From the NCBI RefSeq assembly GCF_001995095.2, contig NZ_MTSD02000002.1, positions 124,001 to 188,000 of the forward strand: a stretch of 64,000 nucleotides of DNA. Direction: 5' to 3'. The first letter of the stretch is position 1. Every line of letters begins with the position of its first letter. The position numbers and the translations under genes were made by a program. The notes under the pieces were generated by a model that ran no database searches, had not been told where the DNA came from, and saw only the letters and a list, made by a program, of their open reading frames with translations. Below are positions 20,268 through 29,454 of this stretch, one piece after another. The stretch is from Oceanospirillum linum. GTDB lineage: Bacteria; Pseudomonadota; Gammaproteobacteria; Pseudomonadales; Halomonadaceae.

Positions 20268-20288
20268 ACAGAACAAAAAGAATTCTGT
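20268..20288. promoter_or_regulatory. Inverted repeat downstream of the paaF promoter
   Basis: ACAGAA (20268-20273) and TTCTGT (20283-20288) separated by nine bases. It lies about 35 bases after the predicted transcription start, a common position for a repressor site. Confidence 0.35.
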
Positions 20289-20483
20289 CCGTTTATCTCT
20301 GCAATAACGGGCAAATAATGGCATCCGTGCCATGCTGTCTGCGGATATATTCCGCCTGATACACAACAGTCAAAGAGCTGTGAGCCCGGGCGTGAAGTAT
20401 AGACTTCAGATGCAGAGAAGAAATCAGCCGGAATTCCAATAACAAGCTTTTTCTAAGCAACACTGCAACCGGATACTGCCTGA

Positions 20484-21257
20484 ATGACATATCAGACTAT
20501 TACCACTCAATCTCTTGAGGGTGTTCTGACGATCACTCTTAACCGACCTGAGGCTTACAATGCACTGAATACACAGCTACTCAGCGAAGTGGCAGATGTG
20601 CTTGATCTGGCCGACCAGGATGAATCCATTCGCGTCGCCGTTATTACCGGAGGCCCTAAGGTCTTCGCCGCCGGTGCAGACATCAAAGAGATGGCGGCTC
20701 TGGATGCTGTTGGTGTAATGAACGACCCTCGCCCAAAGCACTGGAAACGCATCTACCAGTTCAGCAAACCCCTTATCGGCGCAGTTAATGGCTACGCCTT
20801 AGGTGGCGGTTGCGAGCTGGTTATGCACTGCGACATCGTTATCGCCGGAGACAACGCACTCTTCGGTCAGCCGGAAATTAACCTGGGCATTATTCCCGGT
20901 GCCGGCGGCACTCAGCGTCTTATCCGTACCGTTGGCAAACCTCTGGCCATGAAAATGGTTCTGAGCGGTGAGATGATCGATGCCCAAACAGCGCTGCAAG
21001 CCAACCTGGTCGCTGAAGTCGTTATTCCTGAAAGAACCATCGATCGTGCTCACCAATTAGCCAATACCATCGCGAAAAAGCCACCTATTGCCGTTCGCCT
21101 CGCGAAAGAAGCCCTGTTGAAAGCATTTGAAACCGATCTTGAATCCGGCCTGAATATTGAGCGCAAGTCGTTCACCATGCTGGCTGCCACTGAGGATCGC
21201 CGTGAAGGCATTGCTGCCTTCATGGAAAAACGTAAACCTGAATTTAAAGGACGCTGA
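20484..21257 (+). CDS. paaF: 2,3-dehydroadipyl-CoA hydratase
   Basis: 257-residue crotonase that hydrates 2,3-dehydroadipyl-CoA to 3-hydroxyadipyl-CoA in the lower phenylacetate pathway. The sequence tracks E. coli PaaF closely as I remember it: FAAGADIKEMA, LNDxRP-like segment (MNDPRPKHW), FSKPLIGAVNGYALGGGCEL, EINLGIIPGAGGTQRLIRTVGK, and the end AATEDRREGIAAFMEKRKPEFKGR in equivalent places. Start ATG follows a weak ribosome site. First gene of paaFGHIJK; only three bases separate it from paaG. Confidence 0.9.
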   Translation: MTYQTITTQSLEGVLTITLNRPEAYNALNTQLLSEVADVLDLADQDESIRVAVITGGPKVFAAGADIKEMAALDAVGVMNDPRPKHWKRIYQFSKPLIGAVNGYALGGGCELVMHCDIVIAGDNALFGQPEINLGIIPGAGGTQRLIRTVGKPLAMKMVLSGEMIDAQTALQANLVAEVVIPERTIDRAHQLANTIAKKPPIAVRLAKEALLKAFETDLESGLNIERKSFTMLAATEDRREGIAAFMEKRKPEFKGR

Positions 21258-21260
21258 GTC

Positions 21261-22064
21261 ATGTCATTCAACACAACCTATAACAACATCGAATTTGTGC
21301 TGGAGGATGGCACAGCCATTCTGACGTTTAATCGCCCGGACAGCCTGAATAGTTTTAATGCAGAGATGCACGCAGAAGTCCGCGCAGCACTGAAAGAAGT
21401 AAAGAAAAACCCGGACGTTCGTGCGCTGGTTATCACAGGTAATGGCCGTGGCTTCTGTGCTGGTCAGGATCTGAGTGACCGTAACGTTGCACCGGGTACA
21501 GAAGCTCCTAACCTGGGTGAGTCCATTGAGAAAAACTACAACCCGATGATCCGCAGCATCCGGGCGCTGGAAATGCCGGTAATTTGTGCAGTTAACGGCG
21601 TAGCTGCTGGTGCAGGTGCCAACATCGCTTTGGCTTGCGATATTGTCTTTGCCGCTAAATCAGCCAAGTTCATTCAGGCGTTCTGCAAAATTGGCCTGAT
21701 CCCGGATTCCGGTGGCACCTGGACACTGCCCCATTCCGTTGGCCAGGCCCGCGCTATGGCTCTTTCGATGCTGGGTGATCGCGTTTCTGCAGAAGATGCA
21801 GAGAAGATGGGTATGATCTGGAAAGCGGTTGAGGATGAAACAGTTAAAGACACTGCTATCGCAACGGCTAAAGAACTGGCGACCCAACCAACTAAAGGGC
21901 TGGCGCTGATCAAACGTGCCATTCAGGCATCAGCCATCAATACACTGGATCAGCAACTGGACCTTGAACGCGACCTGCAAACCATCGCTGGCCGCACCGA
22001 TGATTACCGTGAAGGCGTTGCAGCCTTTATGGCAAAACGTCAGCCATCATTCAAAGGTCAGTAA
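21261..22064 (+). CDS. paaG: 1,2-epoxyphenylacetyl-CoA isomerase
   Basis: 267-residue crotonase-family isomerase that converts ring-1,2-epoxyphenylacetyl-CoA to oxepin-CoA and also shifts a double bond later in the pathway. PaaG marks are GRGFCAGQDLSDR with the aspartate after AGQ, AAGAGANIALACDI, and FCKIGLIPDSGGTWTLP. Length equals E. coli PaaG (about 262). It lies between paaF and paaH with GGACGCTGAGTC before the ATG. Confidence 0.93.
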   Translation: MSFNTTYNNIEFVLEDGTAILTFNRPDSLNSFNAEMHAEVRAALKEVKKNPDVRALVITGNGRGFCAGQDLSDRNVAPGTEAPNLGESIEKNYNPMIRSIRALEMPVICAVNGVAAGAGANIALACDIVFAAKSAKFIQAFCKIGLIPDSGGTWTLPHSVGQARAMALSMLGDRVSAEDAEKMGMIWKAVEDETVKDTAIATAKELATQPTKGLALIKRAIQASAINTLDQQLDLERDLQTIAGRTDDYREGVAAFMAKRQPSFKGQ

Positions 22065-22073
22065 GGGCTTGTT

Positions 22074-23615
22074 ATGACTGCAAACACTCTTAACCCCATA
22101 ACCGCTAATGATATCGTTGCCGTGATCGGAGCCGGTACCATGGGAGCCGGTATCGCTCAGGTCGCTGCCAAGTTCGGTCACACGGTTCTTCTTTATGACA
22201 AAATGGAAGGTGCTGCCCAGGCAGGTCTTGATCGTACCGCCAAAGGTCTTGAGAAGCTGGTTAGCCGCGGCAAAATGACCGCTGCCGACAAAGATGCGCT
22301 GGTAAACCGCATTCAGGCCACGGAAAACCTGAGCGATCTGGCCCCGGCAAAACTGGTTGTTGAAGCGATTATTGAAAACCTGGCGGTTAAACAGTCCGTT
22401 TTCTCCGAACTGGAAGCGCTATGCTCTGCCGATACTATTCTGGCGACCAACACCTCCTCAATTTCAGTGACCGCTATCGGCTCAGCACTGAAGCGCCCGG
22501 AAAATCTGGTGGGTATGCACTTCTTCAATCCGGCTCCCATTATGAAGCTGGTGGAAGTGATCAAGGGCCTGGCAACCTCTGAGTCTGTGGCTCAGCAGGT
22601 TTACGACCTGTCCGTTGCCTGGGGCAAACATGCGGTAATGGCCAAATCAACACCAGGCTTTATCGTTAACCGTGTTGCCCGTCCTTTCTATGCTGAAGGC
22701 ATGCGCGTGCTTCAGGAGGGAGGCGCAGACGAAGCGACAATCGATGCCATCGCCCGCGAAGCAGGTCAGTTCCGTATGGGGCCATTCGAGCTGATGGACC
22801 TGATCGGCCACGACGTAAACTATGCCGTAACCTCCTCTGTATTTGATGCCTACTATGGCGATCAGCGTTTCCTGCCATCTCTGATCCAGAAAGACCTTGT
22901 AGAAGCGGGATTCCATGGCCGAAAAACCGGTCGTGGCTTCTACGATTACTCTGACCATGCCGAAAAGCCTGAAGCTAAAACACGGGCAATACAGAATGCA
23001 CCAACCAGTATCACCGTTGAAGGTGAGATGGGGTGTGCTGAACCCCTGATCGCACGTATTGAAGCGGCAGGCATCAAAGTGCATCGCTCCACGGAACACG
23101 ATCACAATGGCCGTATCTCTATTGGAGACCTGGTTATCGCCCTGACGGACGGCCGTATGGCGACCGAAAGAGCTTCTGTTGCACAACGCCGCCAACTGGT
23201 GCTGTTCGATCTGGCACTGGACTACAGCCAAGCCACCCGTATTGCGCTGACTAAAGCAGACCAGACCTCAGAAGAAAGCCTGAACCAGGCTGCAGGCCTG
23301 TTCCAGGCAATCGGTATGCAGGTTTCTGTGATCGATGATATTGCCGGTATGGTTCTGATGCGTACCGTTGCCATGCTGGCCAATGAGGGGGCGGATGCCG
23401 TCAACCAGCAGGTTTGTTCCGCTAAAGATGTCGATATCGCCATGCAAAGCGGTGTCAACTACCCACAGGGCCCTCTGGCCTGGGCCGACAGCGTTGGCCT
23501 TGAACAGATCCACACCGTCCTGACCCACCTGGTCAATAGCTATGGAGAAGACCGTTATCGTCCTTCTCCACTGCTACGTCGCAAAGTATTTGGAGCACAG
23601 ACATTCCATGGCTAA
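22074..23615 (+). CDS. paaH: 3-hydroxyadipyl-CoA dehydrogenase
   Basis: 513-residue NAD-dependent 3-hydroxyacyl-CoA dehydrogenase that oxidises 3-hydroxyadipyl-CoA to 3-oxoadipyl-CoA. Rossmann motif VIGAGTMGAGIAQVAAKFGH at residue about 17, NTSSISVTAI, the catalytic histidine in MHFFNPAP, TPGFIVNRVARPF, and a duplicated C-terminal dehydrogenase domain that makes it longer than the 280-residue FadB-type form, as usual for PaaH. Its last codons overlap the start of paaI. Confidence 0.93.
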   Translation: MTANTLNPITANDIVAVIGAGTMGAGIAQVAAKFGHTVLLYDKMEGAAQAGLDRTAKGLEKLVSRGKMTAADKDALVNRIQATENLSDLAPAKLVVEAIIENLAVKQSVFSELEALCSADTILATNTSSISVTAIGSALKRPENLVGMHFFNPAPIMKLVEVIKGLATSESVAQQVYDLSVAWGKHAVMAKSTPGFIVNRVARPFYAEGMRVLQEGGADEATIDAIAREAGQFRMGPFELMDLIGHDVNYAVTSSVFDAYYGDQRFLPSLIQKDLVEAGFHGRKTGRGFYDYSDHAEKPEAKTRAIQNAPTSITVEGEMGCAEPLIARIEAAGIKVHRSTEHDHNGRISIGDLVIALTDGRMATERASVAQRRQLVLFDLALDYSQATRIALTKADQTSEESLNQAAGLFQAIGMQVSVIDDIAGMVLMRTVAMLANEGADAVNQQVCSAKDVDIAMQSGVNYPQGPLAWADSVGLEQIHTVLTHLVNSYGEDRYRPSPLLRRKVFGAQTFHG

Positions 23616-24099
23616 CGAGAACATGACACTAGAAAACCTGACACCGGACGAACTGGCCAGTCTCTGTGCTGAAACTATGTACGAAAGCGACTGGGCCGCT
23701 CAGGCTCTGGGTATGAACATTCTGGAAGTCCGCGAAGGCTATGCCAGACTCAGCATGCTGGTGCGCAAAGATATGTCTAACGGCCATGCGATCTGCCACG
23801 GAGGTATGATTTTCACTCTGGCAGATACCGCTTTTGCCTACAGCTGCAACAGCTATAACAAAGTCACTGTCGCCGCAGGCTGCAACATCGAGTTTGTGGC
23901 ACCGGGAAAACTGGGTGACACCCTGATTGCTGAAGCGAAAAAAGTAAGCCTGACCGGGCGCAGTGGTATCTATGATGTCACCATCAGCGATTCAAGTGGT
24001 CAGGCAATCGCTCATTTCCGTGGAAAATCCCGCCAGATTAAAGGCGAGATTATTACCACTGAAACAGACTCCGACACACGTACAACATCAGAGCAATAA
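23608..24099 (+). CDS. paaI: Phenylacetyl-CoA thioesterase (hot-dog fold)
   Basis: 163-residue hot-dog thioesterase that releases CoA from phenylacetate-pathway intermediates. The family signature HGGMIFTLADTAFAYSCNSY and the later GCNIEFVAPGKLGDTLIAEA are clear. An upstream in-frame ATG at 23542 lies inside paaH and is unlikely; ATG 23608 overlaps the paaH stop by eight bases and follows GGAG. ATG 23623 is a weaker alternative. C-terminal 20 residues are hydrophilic and probably disordered. Confidence 0.9.
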   Translation: MANENMTLENLTPDELASLCAETMYESDWAAQALGMNILEVREGYARLSMLVRKDMSNGHAICHGGMIFTLADTAFAYSCNSYNKVTVAAGCNIEFVAPGKLGDTLIAEAKKVSLTGRSGIYDVTISDSSGQAIAHFRGKSRQIKGEIITTETDSDTRTTSEQ

Positions 24100-24113
24100 G
24101 AGGAAACTTAAGC

Positions 24114-25322
24114 ATGAAAGACGCTTATATTTGCGATGCAATTCGCACCCCTTTTGGCCGCTATGCCGGTAGCCTGTCCTCGGTTCGCGCTGATGACCTG
24201 GGTGCAATCCCTATCAAAGCCCTGATGGAGCGTAATCCTCAGGTTGACTGGTCTGTCGTTGAAGATGTGATTTACGGTAATGCCAACCAGGCCGGGGAAG
24301 ATAACCGCAACGTTGCGCGTATGTCTTCTCTGCTGGCAGGCATGCCAACCAGCGTTCCCGGCACCACAATTAACCGTCTGTGTGGCTCAGGTATGGATGC
24401 CATCGGCATGGCAGCCCGTGCCATCAAAGCGGGCGAAACCGACCTGATGGTTGCTGGCGGCTGTGAATCCATGTCCCGGGCTCCTTTTGTTATGGGCAAA
24501 GCCGAGTCCGCCTTCAGCCGAAATCCGAATGGTCTCTATGACACCACTATCGGCTGGCGCTTTATCAACAAGCAGATGAAAGCTGAGTACGGTGTGGACT
24601 CCATGCCGGAAACCGCTGAGAACGTGGCAGAGGAGTTCAATATCTCCCGTGAAGATCAGGACCTGTTTGCTTTCCGTAGCCAGCAAAAAACTGCTGAAGC
24701 GATGGAAAAAGGCCTGTTCAAAGAAGAGATCTGCCCGGTAACCATTCCACAGCGTAAAGGCGATCCTCTGGTCGTGGATACGGATGAGCATCCCCGTGCC
24801 GGAACAACCCTTGAGGCTCTGAACAAGCTGAAAGCACCTTTCCGCGAAGGTGGCTCTGTAACTGCGGGTAACGCTTCCGGCGTTAACGATGGAGCCTGTG
24901 CTTTGCTGATCGCCTCTAAAGAGGCTGCTGAAAAACACGGACTGACACCTAAAGCCCGCGTTGTAGCCATGGCCACTGCAGGCCTGGAACCACGCATTAT
25001 GGGTTTTGGCCCTGCGCCAGCATCCCGCAAGGTGCTGGAAAAAGCGGGTCTGACCCTGGACCAGATGGACGTGATTGAGCTGAACGAAGCCTTTGCCTCC
25101 CAGGGCTTAGCGGTAATGCGTGACCTGGGCCTGCCGGATGATGCCGAGCACGTCAATCCAAACGGTGGCGCTATTTCTCTGGGACACCCTCTGGGTGCTT
25201 CCGGTGCCCGCCTGGTAACCACAGCCATGTATCAGCTACACCGTACCGGTGGCCGCTATGCCTTATGCACCATGTGTATTGGTGTCGGCCAGGGTATCGC
25301 GCTGATCATTGAGCGTGTCTGA
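24114..25322 (+). CDS. paaJ: 3-oxoadipyl-CoA/3-oxo-5,6-dehydrosuberyl-CoA thiolase
   Basis: 402-residue thiolase that cleaves 3-oxoadipyl-CoA to succinyl-CoA and acetyl-CoA, and the 8-carbon analogue. Acylation cysteine C90 in NRLCGSGMDAIGMAARAIKAG, NGGAISLGHPLGASG with the catalytic histidine, and the second cysteine in CTMCIGVGQGIAL. Length equals PaaJ/PcaF (about 400). Called PaaE in Pseudomonas nomenclature. AGAGGAAACTTAAGC precedes the ATG. A PcaF of the beta-ketoadipate path is nearly identical in motif; the position decides. Confidence 0.93.
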   Translation: MKDAYICDAIRTPFGRYAGSLSSVRADDLGAIPIKALMERNPQVDWSVVEDVIYGNANQAGEDNRNVARMSSLLAGMPTSVPGTTINRLCGSGMDAIGMAARAIKAGETDLMVAGGCESMSRAPFVMGKAESAFSRNPNGLYDTTIGWRFINKQMKAEYGVDSMPETAENVAEEFNISREDQDLFAFRSQQKTAEAMEKGLFKEEICPVTIPQRKGDPLVVDTDEHPRAGTTLEALNKLKAPFREGGSVTAGNASGVNDGACALLIASKEAAEKHGLTPKARVVAMATAGLEPRIMGFGPAPASRKVLEKAGLTLDQMDVIELNEAFASQGLAVMRDLGLPDDAEHVNPNGGAISLGHPLGASGARLVTTAMYQLHRTGGRYALCTMCIGVGQGIALIIERV

Positions 25323-25335
25323 GTCTCAGCTACCC

Positions 25336-25364
25336 TGCAGAGTCGTCTCCATGGCGACTCTGCA
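25336..25364 (+). other. Intercistronic hairpin between paaJ and paaK
   Basis: Ten-base perfect arms TGCAGAGTCG and CGACTCTGCA around a nine-base loop, in the 117-base gap between paaJ and paaK. There is no T-run, so it is not a typical terminator. It could act as an mRNA processing or stability element. Confidence 0.6.
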
Positions 25365-25439
25365 TACACAAATGCCCATAGAGGCGTAACACCAAGCTGC
25401 AGAACAAGAACAACAAGAGTTTTTAACAGGACAATAATT

Positions 25440-26738
25440 ATGATGAACGTTAAAGTCGATCCTAACGCCCTCGATCCAATTGAAACTGCAAGTATTGATG
25501 AGATCCGTGCCCTTCAGCTCAGCCGAATGAAATTCAGCATCAAGCATGCTTATAACAACGTTCTGGCATATCGCAAACTCTGTGATGAGAAAGGCGTACA
25601 TCCTTCAGATCTGAAAACCCTGGACGATCTGAAACTTTTCCCTTTTACCACCAAACAATATCTGCGTGACGCCTACCCTTTTAACTCATTCGCTGTTCCC
25701 ATGAGTGAAGTGGTTCGGGTCCATGCGTCCTCAGGTACAACAGGTCAGCCAACGGTTGTCGGCTATACCCAGCACGATATCAATGTATGGTCTGATGTCG
25801 TTGCCCGCTCGATCCGGGCTGCAGGTGGCCGCAGCACAGATAAAGTACATGTTTCCTATGGCTACGGACTGTTCACGGGTGGTCTGGGTGCACACTATGG
25901 TGCTGAGCGCCTGGGCTGTGCTGTTATTCCGATGTCCGGCGGACAGACCGAAAAGCAGGTGCAGCTGATGCGGGATTTCGATCCGGATATTATTATGGTC
26001 ACCCCGTCTTACATGCTGAACCTGATCGATGAGATGGAGCGCCAGGGGGTAGACCCTCAGGAGATGGCTCTGCGCATTGGTATCTTTGGTGCTGAACCCT
26101 GGACCGACGAGATGCGTAACAACATTGAGAACCGCCTGGGTATTGATGCCGTTGATATTTATGGATTGTCAGAGGTAATGGGGCCTGGCGTCGCGATGGA
26201 GTGCGTTGATACTAAAGATGGCCCCACCATCTGGGAAGATCACTTCTATCCGGAAATTATCGACCCGAATACGGGCGAGGTTCTGCCGGATGGTGAATAT
26301 GGTGAACTGGTCTTTACCTCACTGACCAAGGAAGCCCTACCGGTTATCCGTTACCGTACCCGCGATCTGACCCGACTATTACCGGGTACAGCACGTCCGA
26401 TGCGTCGCATCGACAAGATTACCGGCCGTTCAGATGACATGCTGATTATTCGGGGTGTGAATGTATTCCCGACTCAGATTGAAGAGCAGATCCTGAAGCT
26501 TCCGGAGCTGGCTCCTCACTATGAGATCGTTGTGGCTAAGCAGGGCAACCTGGACATCGTTAACGTCAGGGTTGAGTTGACCCCGGAAGCTCTTAATGCG
26601 GATCATGATATTATCACTAAAGAGCTGCAACACCATATCAAGTCGGTTGTAGGCATAAGCACCAAAATTGATATAGCGCCTGCCGGTACACTGACCCGCT
26701 CAGAGGGTAAAGCAAAACGGGTTACTGACCTGAGATAA
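25440..26738 (+). CDS. paaK: Phenylacetate-CoA ligase
   Basis: 432-residue AMP-forming ligase activating phenylacetate to phenylacetyl-CoA, the entry step of the pathway. ATP-binding loop ASSGTTGQPTVVGYT from about residue 96, GAEPWTDEMRNNIE, YGLSEVMGPGVAMEC, the RYRTRDLTRL region and GRSDDMLIIRGVNVFPTQIE, all PaaK hallmarks; length is standard. AGGACAATAATT precedes the first of two adjacent ATG codons. It is the last pathway gene before a strong terminator. Confidence 0.95.
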   Translation: MMNVKVDPNALDPIETASIDEIRALQLSRMKFSIKHAYNNVLAYRKLCDEKGVHPSDLKTLDDLKLFPFTTKQYLRDAYPFNSFAVPMSEVVRVHASSGTTGQPTVVGYTQHDINVWSDVVARSIRAAGGRSTDKVHVSYGYGLFTGGLGAHYGAERLGCAVIPMSGGQTEKQVQLMRDFDPDIIMVTPSYMLNLIDEMERQGVDPQEMALRIGIFGAEPWTDEMRNNIENRLGIDAVDIYGLSEVMGPGVAMECVDTKDGPTIWEDHFYPEIIDPNTGEVLPDGEYGELVFTSLTKEALPVIRYRTRDLTRLLPGTARPMRRIDKITGRSDDMLIIRGVNVFPTQIEEQILKLPELAPHYEIVVAKQGNLDIVNVRVELTPEALNADHDIITKELQHHIKSVVGISTKIDIAPAGTLTRSEGKAKRVTDLR

Positions 26739-26762
26739 CTTCTCTGCCACTGTACAATCCCC

Positions 26763-26790
26763 ATCCCCGGATAAAACCGGGGATTTTTTT
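26763..26790 (+). terminator. Terminator of paaFGHIJK
   Basis: ATCCCCGG / CCGGGGAT stem, ATAAAA loop, then T6. Confidence 0.92.
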
Positions 26791-26979
26791 ACCTTCTTAT
26801 TGCCCTGGATCTATTCCCTTCTTTGTCATTCTCTATACATTGGTTTGTACCGACAGTATTAATCTCTATAAAAATATCATTGATAAATATCCTGCCAGGT
26901 CCGAGGATGAACAGACTCTTGTGCTGCACCCTGCCCTGATGCTTCGTATCTCCAGGAGAATTATAAAAAGGACTCTCTA

Positions 26980-28869
26980 ATGAAAGAGCTCTCTCTTCGG
27001 ATGAAGATTATTGTGATGGCTACTCTGGCTGTCTTTATCACGTCACTGGCGCTGACCGGATTCTCTGCTTTTCGGTTATCAGATATGACACGGTCCAATG
27101 TTTCTCAGCGGGTTGATGGTGTCTCTAATGCTGTAGGTAAAGGTATCGAGCATTGGCTTACAGCCAAGTACCAGCTTTTGAACACCCTTGCCGAGCGCCC
27201 TGCCGATCAGGATGCTTTTATTGGTCAGCTGAATCTGACCCAGGAGTCCGGTGAATTTATTGCAATTTTCGCAGGGCTGACCGATGGCACACGCATAGGC
27301 AGCAATGGTCGTACTTTCTTTGTTAATGGTTATGACCCACGTACTCGCCCTTGGTATAAGCAAGCGATGCAAGAAAAAAAGATGGTGCTGATAGGCCCCT
27401 ACGAAGACAGAACCACCAAAGAGATGACATTCACAATCGCACGCCCTCTCGTTCAGAATGGACAGATAACCGGAGTTATAGGTGCTGATCTGCAGCTCAA
27501 ACAGCTCTTTGCAGAAATCACATCATTCGAATCAGGTGATAACAGCCAGTTGTTCCTTCTAAACACTGAAGGACTCATTATTGCACATCAGAATCAGGCC
27601 CTTCAGCTGCAACCTATTTCCCGCCTCTACCCTAACCTCAGTGCACAGACCAATCAGAGCCCGACCAGTAACCAGCCACTGACAGAAGTGGAAACTGAAG
27701 ACGGTAAAAAGCTGGTACGGATTGTAGGTATTCCCGACTCATCATGGCTATTGGGTGTTGAAGTTGATCATGCCACAGAAATGCGCCCCTTCACTGAAAC
27801 GCTGAGTATTCAAATCATCATCAGTCTGTCAATTTTTCTATTGGTAATGTTATCCGTTGCCGTCATGGTGAAAATACTGCTAAAAGACCTCCACCGTGTT
27901 GGCGAGGCCCTTGGCAATATTGCCAAAGGCGAAGGAGACTTAACACAGCGCATTCGTAGCCATAGTCATGATGAAGTAGGAAAGCTTGCTCATGATTTCA
28001 ATCATTTTGTTAAAAGCCTGCATATAACAGTGGGCAAACTGGAAGAGACAGCCTGCGACCTTACCAATCAATCCGATATTATTGCAGAAAAAACCAGGCA
28101 GAATGGCCAGAAAATCTACCAGCAACGCACAGAAACCAGCGCTGTCGCTGAGGCCATCAATCAGCTGGCTCAGTCAACACAGGATATTATTCAACACGTT
28201 CATAACGCTAACACCCAGGTCAGCCAAACACTCACCCTGGGTCAGGATGGTATCCGTCAGGTGCTTAAAAGCCAGGATTCGGTTGACGACCTGGCATCAA
28301 AACTCGATAGCGCAGGCGATGTTGTCACCAAGCTTAACCAACACGCCCAAGGTATCACCGGTATCCTGAATACCATTGAAGAAATTGCCGAGCAAACCAA
28401 TCTTCTCGCCCTTAATGCGGCTATTGAAGCGGCCCGTGCCGGTGAAGCTGGCAGAGGGTTTGCTGTTGTTGCCGATGAAGTCCGCAACCTGTCCCAGAGA
28501 ACCAGCAGCTCAACCAGTGAAATCCAGCAGGTTATGGAGTCTGTTCAACAATCCGCTGTAGAAGCCACCCAGCTGATGCAGGATAGCAGCGTTCTGGCTA
28601 AGAAAAGCGTAGATGACGCAGGCCTGGCCAAGGAGATGCTCACCAGGATACTTGAGGCCGTTGAGGAGATCAGTCACGTGGCTTCCCATATCAGCAGCGC
28701 AACAGAGCAGCAAGCAGCGCTCAGTGAAGAGATTCACAGCAATACGGATGTCATTCGAAGTGTGGCAGATGACCTGGCACTGGATGCCGATGAAAGTGAG
28801 CGGCAAGTAAAAGAGCTATCAAGCCTGGCGTCCGACCTGAAAAAAGAGTCCAGTCGTTTCGTAGTCTGA
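26980..28869 (+). CDS. Methyl-accepting chemotaxis protein with dCache-type sensor
   Basis: 629-residue inner-membrane chemoreceptor. First membrane segment at about residues 8-30, a periplasmic sensor to about 275 with Cache-type features ([31 protein letters not shown]), second membrane segment, HAMP ([13 protein letters not shown]) and the signalling hairpin [21 protein letters not shown]. No CheR-tethering pentapeptide at the end. It lies right after paaK behind its own ribosome site (AAAAAGGACTCTCTA). Dual Cache sensors bind amino acids or small organic acids; phenylacetate or a related acid as ligand is a guess from context. Confidence 0.92.
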   Translation: MKELSLRMKIIVMATLAVFITSLALTGFSAFRLSDMTRSNVSQRVDGVSNAVGKGIEHWLTAKYQLLNTLAERPADQDAFIGQLNLTQESGEFIAIFAGLTDGTRIGSNGRTFFVNGYDPRTRPWYKQAMQEKKMVLIGPYEDRTTKEMTFTIARPLVQNGQITGVIGADLQLKQLFAEITSFESGDNSQLFLLNTEGLIIAHQNQALQLQPISRLYPNLSAQTNQSPTSNQPLTEVETEDGKKLVRIVGIPDSSWLLGVEVDHATEMRPFTETLSIQIIISLSIFLLVMLSVAVMVKILLKDLHRVGEALGNIAKGEGDLTQRIRSHSHDEVGKLAHDFNHFVKSLHITVGKLEETACDLTNQSDIIAEKTRQNGQKIYQQRTETSAVAEAINQLAQSTQDIIQHVHNANTQVSQTLTLGQDGIRQVLKSQDSVDDLASKLDSAGDVVTKLNQHAQGITGILNTIEEIAEQTNLLALNAAIEAARAGEAGRGFAVVADEVRNLSQRTSSSTSEIQQVMESVQQSAVEATQLMQDSSVLAKKSVDDAGLAKEMLTRILEAVEEISHVASHISSATEQQAALSEEIHSNTDVIRSVADDLALDADESERQVKELSSLASDLKKESSRFVV

Positions 28870-28948
28870 CACTTTACGTTAAGCTGGGCTAAGGTGTGGC
28901 AGGCCAGTTCAGGGCACTGTGCTTTACCCTATACGCAAAGTTACAAAC

Positions 28949-28974
28949 AAAAACTGAAGATCGCTTCAGTTTTT
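28949..28974 (+). terminator. Terminator of the Cache chemoreceptor gene
   Basis: ACTGAAG / CTTCAGT stem with an ATCG loop, preceded by A5 and followed by T4. Confidence 0.8.
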
Positions 28975-29029
28975 CCCTGAACGGCCGCTACTATAAAGAC
29001 ATACATACGAATCCAGAGGGATTATTTAG

Positions 29030-29236
29030 ATGGATATTTCAAGCAGCAGTACAGCAGCCTATGCAAGTAACGCAGCACAGCAGGATGCTCTTTTAGGTGC
29101 ACAGGTTTCACTTGCAGGCATGGCTAAAGATCAGGGTAAGGTCATCATGGACACACTACTGAGTTCTATCGGTACTGTTCAGCCTGCAGCATCTGTAGAG
29201 CCTCATCTTGGCAATAAAGTTGATGTCAGTGCGTAG
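29030..29236 (+). CDS. Small YjfB-like putative motility protein
   Basis: 68-residue cytoplasmic protein. It begins MDISSSSTAAYASNAAQQDA and ends EPHLGNKVDVSA; the N-terminal MDI and the C-terminal PHLG-N-DV pattern are those of the YjfB family, found in motile bacteria, function unknown. GAGGGATTATTTAG precedes the ATG. It has its own terminators on both sides and lies between two chemoreceptors, which fits a motility link. Confidence 0.75.
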   Translation: MDISSSSTAAYASNAAQQDALLGAQVSLAGMAKDQGKVIMDTLLSSIGTVQPAASVEPHLGNKVDVSA

Positions 29237-29261
29237 AGCACCTACTTCACACATCTTCATT

Positions 29262-29288
29262 AAAAGGAAGTGAAGACTTCCTTTTTTT
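29262..29288 (+). terminator. Terminator of the YjfB-like gene
   Basis: AAAAGGAAG / CTTCCTTTT with a six-base loop and a T7 run. Confidence 0.88.
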
Positions 29289-29454
29289 ACGCCTGTCATT
29301 AATGAATCTGCTAATCAATAATCCTATTAATTATAAATAATCTGTATAAGCATAACTTAATAAATTGCCTTCCTTAAGGTCGAGAGGATATGATCTGTCT
29401 GAACGTACAAATGGCTTATTTATCAGGCCAGTATTTGTTTAGCCAGGAGGCGTT

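Larger units (their letters stand above)
19880..20483. other. Divergent control region between paaN and paaFGHIJK
   Basis: 604 bases without a convincing gene. It contains a good plus-strand promoter and two inverted repeats (listed separately). A 65-residue minus-strand frame at 20293-20490 has no family features. This is the natural place for PaaX operators, but I did not find a convincing match to the E. coli PaaX site. Confidence 0.7.

Noticed and set aside
20293-20490. 65-residue minus-strand frame in the paaN/paaF control region
   Set aside because: It has no ribosome site or family signature and overlaps the start of paaF.
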